A stretch of 64,000 bases of DNA from Hamadaea tsunoensis DSM 44101 (GTDB taxonomy: Bacteria > Actinomycetota > Actinomycetes > Mycobacteriales > Micromonosporaceae). The position numbers and the translations under genes are program-made. Shown piece by piece: positions 59,701 to 64,000 of the stretch. The stretch covers positions 99,977 to 163,976 of the forward strand of contig NZ_AUAX01000021.1 of assembly GCF_000428945.1 (NCBI RefSeq). The letters run 5' to 3'. Each line of letters starts with the position of its first letter. Position 1 is the stretch's first letter. The notes under the pieces were generated by a model, which saw nothing but the letters and a program-made list of their open reading frames with translations, was not told the origin of the DNA and made no database searches.

Positions 59701-62700
59701 GACGGCACCACCACCACCTATCTGGCCACCGACACCGTGGTGGACGGGTTCGGCCGGGCGACCAAGGTCACCGACCCGCGGGGCAACGCGACGAGCACCG
59801 TCTACGTCGAGACCGACGGGCTGACCACCCAGGTCAAGAAGACCAACGCGCTCGCGCACACGTCGACCACGGACATGGTGACCGCCTTCGGCACACCGGC
59901 CGGGACGACGGACGCGAACAGCAAGCGTACGGACTTCGCCTATGACGGCCTGGGCCGCCTGGTCGGCGTCTGGATCCCGGACCGGCCGAAGTCGCTGCAG
60001 TACCCGCCCAGCCTGAAGTACGCGTACACGCTGCGTACGGACAAGCCGGTCGTGGTGGAAACCGACAGCGTCCGCAACGACGGCAGCTACAAGGCCGGAT
60101 ACCAGCTCTACGACGGCTTCCTGAGGGACCGCCAGACGCAGGCCGAAGGGCCGGGCGGCGCCTGGCTCGTCTCGGACACGCTCTACACCGCCACGGGTCA
60201 GAAGGCGGCCACGTACCAGAACCACCTCGTCACCGGTACGCCGGGCGACAGCGTCCTCGTCGTGGCGGAGGGCTCGGTCAACGGCCAGACGAAGTACGCC
60301 TACGACGGCGCGAACCGCGTCACCGACGAGATCACGGCCGTGGCGGGCGACGAGAAGTGGCGCACCACGACGGCGTACTTCGGTGACCGGACAAGTGTCG
60401 ACCCGCCCACGGGAGGCACGCCGACGACCACGGTGACCGACGCCGCCGGCCACAAGACCGCCCTCTACCAGTACAAGGGTTCCTCACCGTCCGGCGACGC
60501 GGACGTCACGCACTACGCGTACGCCGCGGACGGCCAGCTCGCGTCGGTGACCGGGCCGGACGGCGCCACCTGGTCCTATACCTACTACCAGAACGGTCGC
60601 AAGTGGACGTCGGTGGATCCCGACGCCGGCACGTCGACCCTGACCTACGACAAGGCCGGCAACATCCTCACCCAGAAGGACGGGCGCAACACGGTCCTGG
60701 CGTTCGTCTACGACAAGCTCAACCGCAAGACCGAAGAATGGCTGACCGCGGTCACGACCGGCACCAAGACGGCGACCTGGACGTGGGACAGCTTCTACAA
60801 GGGACAGCTGGCCGGCACGGGCCGGATCGTGAACGGCAAGACCTACTTCGTCACCTACCCCCAGCGGGACGGGCAGTACCGGCCGCTGAAGACCAGCTAC
60901 ATCATCCCGACCGACGCGGGCGCCGAGCTGGCGAAGACCTACGACTTCGCGCAGTCCTACAACATCGACGGCACACTGCAGGGCATCGGCATGCCGGCCG
61001 GCGGCGACCTGCCGGCCGAGAGCGTGGCGGTCGGATATGACGCGCTGCAACGCCCCACGACGCTCACGGGTGCCACCAGCTATGTGACGGCGGCCAACTA
61101 CGCCGACACCGGCGAGCTGCTGCAGACGACGCTGTCGGCGGGCGTGGCCGGCCGAAAGGTGTGGCAGACCTACGCGTACGAGCGGGGGACCGGGCGCCTG
61201 ACCGGGGCGCGACTCGATCGCGAGACGGTGGCCACCGTCGACGCGGACGCGCACTACTCCTACGACGCCGCCGGCAACGTCCTGTCCATAGCGGACACTC
61301 CGGCCGGTGGTTCACGTGACGTCCAGTGCTTCGACTACGACTACCTGCGCCGACTGCGAGAGGCGTGGAGCACGGCGAGCGCGGCCACCGATCCCTGCGG
61401 TGGCAGCGACCCGGCCGTCAACGGGGTCGGCGGATCGGCCGCCTATCACGAGGCGTGGACGTTCTACGCCTCCGGCGACCGCAAGACCGAGACGATCTAC
61501 TCGACCTCCGGCGGCAACGACGTCAACCGGACCTACCACTATCCGGCGGCGGGCGCCACGCAGCCGCACACGTTGCGGCAAGTCGACCAGACCACCGGCA
61601 CCGTCACGGCGACCACGACCTACCTGCCCGACGCCGCCGGCAACACCACCAGCAAGAACGTCAACGGCCAGCAGCAGGACCTCGGCTGGGACGCCGAGGG
61701 GCACCTGGCGACGTTCACGCAGGGCGGCCAGACCACGACGATGGTCTACGACGCGGAGGGCAACCGCCTCGTCCGCAAGGAGCCGAACACCACCACGCTC
61801 TACCTGGACGGCATGGAGCTGCGGCTGGACCTGACCAGCCGTCAGGTGACCGGGACGAGGTTCTACTCGTTCGGCGATCGCGTCATCGGAACTCGGACGG
61901 GCGGCGGGCTGACGTTCGAGTCCGCGGACGCGCACGGCACCTCGTTCGCCTCCGTCGACGCGGCCACCGGCGCGATCACGTGGCGGCGTACGACGCCCTA
62001 CGGCGGTACGCGCGGCATACCGCCGACGGCGTGGCCGAACCAGAAGGGCTTCGTCGGCGGCACCGTCGACGCCCTGGCCGGACTCGTGCATCTCGGCGCC
62101 CGCGAGTACGACCCGACGATCGGCCGGTTCCTCAGCATCGACCCGGAGATCGACACCGGGGATCCGCAGAGTCTCGGCGGCTTCCTCTACGCCAACAACA
62201 GCCCCCTGACGTTCACCGACCCGACCGGCCGTTCCTGGGGGACGTTCTGGAAGGTCGTCGCGGTCGTCGCCGTGGTGGCGGTCGTCGTCGCGGCGGTCGT
62301 CGTCGCCGGTCCCATGATCGCGGCCGCGGCCAGTGCCTACGCGGCGACGAGCGCGGCCGCCAGTACGGCCGGCGCGGTGGCCCTGGCCGCGGCCGAGGGC
62401 GCGGCGGCCACGGGAACCATCGCCGGTGCGGCGGTGGCGGCGGGAGGCGAACTGGCCGTCGCGGCCGGCGCGACCCTGGCGGCCGAAGGTGTCGCGGGGG
62501 CCACGGCCGTCACGGTCGCCGGCGGTATCGCCGGGCTCGCGAGCCGCGGTTCACCCGGCAGCGGCGGCCGGGGCCTTCCGCTAGGCGGCGGGCGCACCCC
62601 TCCGGGCGGCGGACTCCGGCCGTACAACCCCAGCCAGCCGGTCGAGACCCGCGACGGCGACTCGATTCTGAGCGGTCACGGCGGGCGCTGGGGTACGCCC

Positions 62701-63000
62701 AAGGAGAAAACACGCGTCCCGGCGGGCTGCTGGGTGATCATGTACTGCCGGGACGGCGAGATGCTCGACGATACCGACGGTCACCTGATCGAGCAGAACC
62801 AGCCGATCAAACCTGCCCAGGTGTACGGCCCGGGGCAGTGGATGCCCGACTACGAGCTGGTGCCGCCGCACGACCCGGACTTTCAGCCCATCGTCATCAC
62901 CGGCAACCCGTATGTCGTCGACCAGCCCACGAAGCTGTCGGACATCCTCCAGCCCGGTATGGGAAGGTGTCACTGGGCTGCCTGCCGAGAGGAATGGTGA
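56716..63000 (+). CDS. RHS-repeat polymorphic toxin with Stv/caspase-like C-terminus
   Basis: A 2094-residue exported protein. The signal peptide ends near residue 41 (VFAAP). An SpvB-like/sugar-binding-like region follows. RHS/YD repeats (YDGLGRLVGVW, YDAAGNVLS and others) run to about 1835. The core closes with ARE-YDPTIGRFLSIDP and FTDPTG, the usual RHS cage-end motif. Then come a hydrophobic Ala/Val-rich segment (about 1843-1955) and a 120-residue terminal domain with DGDSILSGHGGRW and GRCHWAACRE. This matches the domain called 'putative adhesin Stv'; its SGHG and WAAC motifs resemble the His and Cys sites of caspase-type peptidases. The ATG has an AAGGTGGAG site. The small gene that follows is the likely immunity gene. 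Confidence 0.88.
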   Translation: MSASPLRTSRATFRRWTRNLAWALVPLVALSSVQEPVFAAPSTRRPPAVPGQPAPAAAQALKARPRSAADPTRAAALTAAPRSAWPVGGQGDLDLVPDGRVAATVGGLPVTAQPVAAVGQASRSAAGLPSKIRFEVLDRSTSTKLGVRGPVVALRRADASASTGSVRLDLGYGAFADAYGGDYGARLHLVRLPACALSTPDVAGCRTTTPVGSVANDTAHKTVSGTVDASATAMTVLALEAGDASSQGDYSATQLSPASKWDVSLASGDFSWNYPLRVPPTPGGLVPQVELNYSSQSVDGRTSATNNQGSWIGEGFSYEPGYIERRYKPCDEDGHDNYGDQCWAFQNATIMLSGHSGELIKINDGLWKLSSDDGTRIERLTGATNGDDDGEYWKATTPDGTQYFFGLNRLPGWSANKDETNSTWTAPVSGDDAGEPCHNTSGWTDSFCDQGWRWNLDYVKDAHNNVISYFYAKEINYYAEAAKTDVNGSAYVRGGYLLRADYGQVDGAVYTTNAPARVRFDTAERCIPGGAVTCAVADLTDTTAGNWPDTPFDRNCAANTHCKISQSSESFWTRKRLTTITTDVRTGSTWTPVEQWSLEHSFTDNGDGSKTLWLNKIGHTGLYGGQVTTPAIELVGIQLPNRVDSDTDMLAPLNRYRLNTVYNESGGEIQVNYTPAECTPTTLPTEGNSTKRCFPVKWNPFDPDTPHTDWFNKYLVAQTIEVDRTGAAPDMVTQYDYSGGSATDQDPVDGAGWRKTPPDGITKDAYRTWSDWRGYPVVTVRRGDMQTLTTKVEHYLLRGMDGDETAAGATRTVKATDSTGALYTDSDQFAGQEYETITYSGTQIVSKKITMPTSWSTQTQTESWGTSKAWMVRPETERTLTAIYAAGGGTPTWRETKTVTSYDTGWGRPTKISDLVDVADPADDQCTTIAYADSTGSYIHQAKKLVEKFSANCSVTNPSRATKLLSSDRTSYDGLAYGAAPTSGSITREEHLETDDGTTTTYLATDTVVDGFGRATKVTDPRGNATSTVYVETDGLTTQVKKTNALAHTSTTDMVTAFGTPAGTTDANSKRTDFAYDGLGRLVGVWIPDRPKSLQYPPSLKYAYTLRTDKPVVVETDSVRNDGSYKAGYQLYDGFLRDRQTQAEGPGGAWLVSDTLYTATGQKAATYQNHLVTGTPGDSVLVVAEGSVNGQTKYAYDGANRVTDEITAVAGDEKWRTTTAYFGDRTSVDPPTGGTPTTTVTDAAGHKTALYQYKGSSPSGDADVTHYAYAADGQLASVTGPDGATWSYTYYQNGRKWTSVDPDAGTSTLTYDKAGNILTQKDGRNTVLAFVYDKLNRKTEEWLTAVTTGTKTATWTWDSFYKGQLAGTGRIVNGKTYFVTYPQRDGQYRPLKTSYIIPTDAGAELAKTYDFAQSYNIDGTLQGIGMPAGGDLPAESVAVGYDALQRPTTLTGATSYVTAANYADTGELLQTTLSAGVAGRKVWQTYAYERGTGRLTGARLDRETVATVDADAHYSYDAAGNVLSIADTPAGGSRDVQCFDYDYLRRLREAWSTASAATDPCGGSDPAVNGVGGSAAYHEAWTFYASGDRKTETIYSTSGGNDVNRTYHYPAAGATQPHTLRQVDQTTGTVTATTTYLPDAAGNTTSKNVNGQQQDLGWDAEGHLATFTQGGQTTTMVYDAEGNRLVRKEPNTTTLYLDGMELRLDLTSRQVTGTRFYSFGDRVIGTRTGGGLTFESADAHGTSFASVDAATGAITWRRTTPYGGTRGIPPTAWPNQKGFVGGTVDALAGLVHLGAREYDPTIGRFLSIDPEIDTGDPQSLGGFLYANNSPLTFTDPTGRSWGTFWKVVAVVAVVAVVVAAVVVAGPMIAAAASAYAATSAAASTAGAVALAAAEGAAATGTIAGAAVAAGGELAVAAGATLAAEGVAGATAVTVAGGIAGLASRGSPGSGGRGLPLGGGRTPPGGGLRPYNPSQPVETRDGDSILSGHGGRWGTPKEKTRVPAGCWVIMYCRDGEMLDDTDGHLIEQNQPIKPAQVYGPGQWMPDYELVPPHDPDFQPIVITGNPYVVDQPTKLSDILQPGMGRCHWAACREEW

Positions 63001-63004
63001 CGCC

Positions 63005-63451
63005 GTGACCTACTTCGCCGACCTCACTCCGTATGAATACCGCGCGTCGATCGGGCCGTTCAGTGCCCTGCTGAACGTGGGCTGGCTGGAGCCGGGACAT
63101 CCGGTCCCGAGCGGCCCGGTCGATCCGCTGGTGGTGGACCGGCTCGCACAGCTGTGTGGCACCTCGCCGGTCGCTGTGACCCGCGGTGCCTATCGGTGCC
63201 GGTTCTCTCCGTGCCGGGAGAACCGGGTCGTGGCGGCTGTCGTAGTGGACGGCCGGCGGTGGGCTCTCGGCGGAGCCGAGATCTGGTTGCCCTGTCGCGA
63301 TGGGACGGCGCTCGCCGCACCGAACATGGTCCACCACTACGTCACCGTGCACGGCTACCGGCCACCCGATGAGTTTCTGGAGGCGATCATGGGCCCGGAC
63401 GCCGGCTCGTTCGACGAGAAGGCATGGGTCGCGTGGCTTTCGCGGAACTGA
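63005..63451 (+). CDS. DUF7919-type protein, candidate RHS immunity partner
   Basis: A 148-residue protein with the pattern MTYFADLTPYEY..., NVGWLEPGHPVPSG and a C-terminal APNMVHHYVTVHGYRPPDEF, seen in a family of small actinobacterial proteins (DUF7919, as I recall it). A Cys/His set (YRCRFSPC) may bind metal. GTG start at 63005, five bases after the RHS stop; the place directly behind a polymorphic toxin is that of an immunity gene. The last residues (AWLSRN) run into an IS3 transposase remnant, so the C-terminus may be altered. Confidence 0.7.
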   Translation: MTYFADLTPYEYRASIGPFSALLNVGWLEPGHPVPSGPVDPLVVDRLAQLCGTSPVAVTRGAYRCRFSPCRENRVVAAVVVDGRRWALGGAEIWLPCRDGTALAAPNMVHHYVTVHGYRPPDEFLEAIMGPDAGSFDEKAWVAWLSRN

Positions 63452-63553
63452 GGCGGGCCAACGAAATCCTCGAAGCAGCGTCCGTCTTCTTCGCGGCCGG
63501 ACTCGGCCGGCCACAGCAACGCTCGTAATGTTCATCGACGAGCACAAGCAGGT
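63439..63553 (+). mobile_element. IS3-family transposase remnant
   Basis: One frame reads AELRRANEILEAASVFFAAG followed by LGRPQQRS and a stop (63526-63528), matching the C-terminus of IS3 OrfA. The next frame reads ATATLVMFIDEHKQ (from about 63512), matching the start of OrfB (pattern ATALVAFIDEH). Thus it is the OrfA/OrfB frameshift junction of an IS3 element with everything else deleted. It overlaps the last codons of the preceding gene. Confidence 0.8.
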
Positions 63554-63555
63554 GT

Positions 63556-63591
63556 GGTGGTCGCAGCTGCTTGGGGCCGGCTGCGACCACC
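63556..63591 (-). terminator. terminator of the GH62-like gene
   Basis: Perfect 12-base inverted repeat (GGTGGTCGCAGC / GCTGCGACCACC) with a 12-base loop, 14 bp past the stop of the minus-strand hydrolase gene. Confidence 0.7.
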
Positions 63592-63604
63592 GGCGGTGGA
63601 AGGG

Positions 63605-64000
63605 TTATCGCTGAAGTGTCAGCAGGCCCGGCCGCCACGGCAGCTGGTCGTACGGGCCGCCGGCGCTGGGGGACTTGCCCTGGTAGAGCAGTTGCAGGTT
63701 GCAGGGGTCCACGGTCATGGTCTGGTCGGGGTTGCTGCGGACGAGGTCACCGTGGCTGATGTCGTTGGTCCAGCCGGCGCCGCTGTTGTTCTTGCCGGCG
63801 AAGGGGTTGCTTTCGCTGGCGGCTTGTGGTGTCCAGGATCCGTTGAGGCTGGTGGCGGTGAAGGAGCGGAAGTAGCGGCCTTGGCTGCCGATGGCTTCGA
63901 CGATCATGAGGTATTGGTTCTGTCCCTGGACTTTGTAGACCTGGACGGCTTCGAACAGGTTGTTGGTCGAGTCGCTCAGGACGGTGGTGTAGGAGGAGCC
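63605..64000 (-). CDS. GH62-like alpha-L-arabinofuranosidase, C-terminal part
   Basis: Last 131 residues of a secreted glycoside hydrolase; the start is beyond the right edge. The stretches [36 protein letters not shown] and [13 protein letters not shown] match the C-terminal half of GH62 enzymes, which remove arabinose side chains from arabinoxylan. SHGDLVR and the final [11 protein letters not shown] are typical. The codon use is more uniform than in the RHS region. Probably unrelated to the toxin locus. Confidence 0.85.
   Translation of the reverse strand, partial: GSSYTTVLSDSTNNLFEAVQVYKVQGQNQYLMIVEAIGSQGRYFRSFTATSLNGSWTPQAASESNPFAGKNNSGAGWTNDISHGDLVRSNPDQTMTVDPCNLQLLYQGKSPSAGGPYDQLPWRPGLLTLQR

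Noticed and set aside
52501..60453. Very long minus-strand frames opposite the LamG and RHS genes
   Set aside because: Antisense shadows; the plus strand gives clear LamG strands and YD repeats.
1..64000. tRNA, rRNA, riboswitch or CRISPR array
   Set aside because: None recognised on reading either strand; a tRNAscan/Rfam search would be decisive.

Overview
This is a 64 kb stretch of a very GC-rich actinobacterial chromosome. The codon use, the frequent GTG and TTG starts, an LLM-class (F420-type) oxidoreductase, leaderless promoters, an FxSxx-COOH peptide locus and the many extracellular LamG/RHS proteins suggest a Micromonosporaceae-like filamentous actinomycete such as Actinoplanes. That placement is inference. 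I saw no rRNA, tRNA or CRISPR array.

Left part (1-14.4 kb), mostly metabolic: a truncated alpha/beta hydrolase, a SulP anion transporter, a DUF4331 protein and a cupin, all on the minus strand. Then comes an SDR oxidoreductase divergent from a MerR regulator, with a perfect palindromic operator between them. A five-gene minus-strand operon follows (U32-like barrel, two acyl-CoA-dehydrogenase-like proteins, an isocitrate/isopropylmalate-dehydrogenase-like enzyme, an amidohydrolase), divergent from a coupled quinone-oxidoreductase/LLM-oxidoreductase pair. A GNAT acetyltransferase abuts a scrap of an IS256/Mutator transposase.

Middle part (15.1-49.1 kb), a conflict/defence-type island with three modules. 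(a) 15.2-37.6 kb is a plus-strand array of about fifteen tightly packed genes. It encodes a cyclase-homology protein with an amyloid-like tail, a helical-repeat protein, an SPFH-like/vWA fusion and a Crp/Fnr regulator. Next come a zinc-ribbon protein, a P-loop GTPase with its GAP1-type partner, a membrane-anchored vWA protein, and a TerY-vWA/PP2C/kinase triad. It ends with a trypsin-like protease and an ATPase that both carry an N-terminal EAD1-like adaptor, a 1170-residue STAND NTPase with a degenerate cyclase domain, and a small membrane protein. The logic is that of the NTP-dependent, multi-component conflict systems described for multicellular bacteria: sensors and switches coupled by adaptor domains to a protease effector. 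(b) 37.7-46.8 kb is an FxSxx-COOH RiPP locus: fxsC (TIR-like), fxsT (ParA-like/TIR/NB-ARC/TPR), an HExxH protein, the fxsB radical SAM maturase, the fxsA precursor ending FGNAV, and an AAC(3)-type acetyltransferase. (c) 47.5-49.1 kb is a SLATT (DUF4231) membrane protein next to a SLOG nucleotide-sensor-like protein.

Right part (49.2-64 kb), exported and polymorphic-toxin proteins: a LuxR-type HTH gene, two related secreted proteins (FG-GAP and LamG), a 2094-residue RHS protein whose C-terminal domain has caspase-like SGHG and WAAC motifs, and a candidate immunity gene. An IS3 transposase scrap and the truncated end of a GH62-like arabinofuranosidase close the window.
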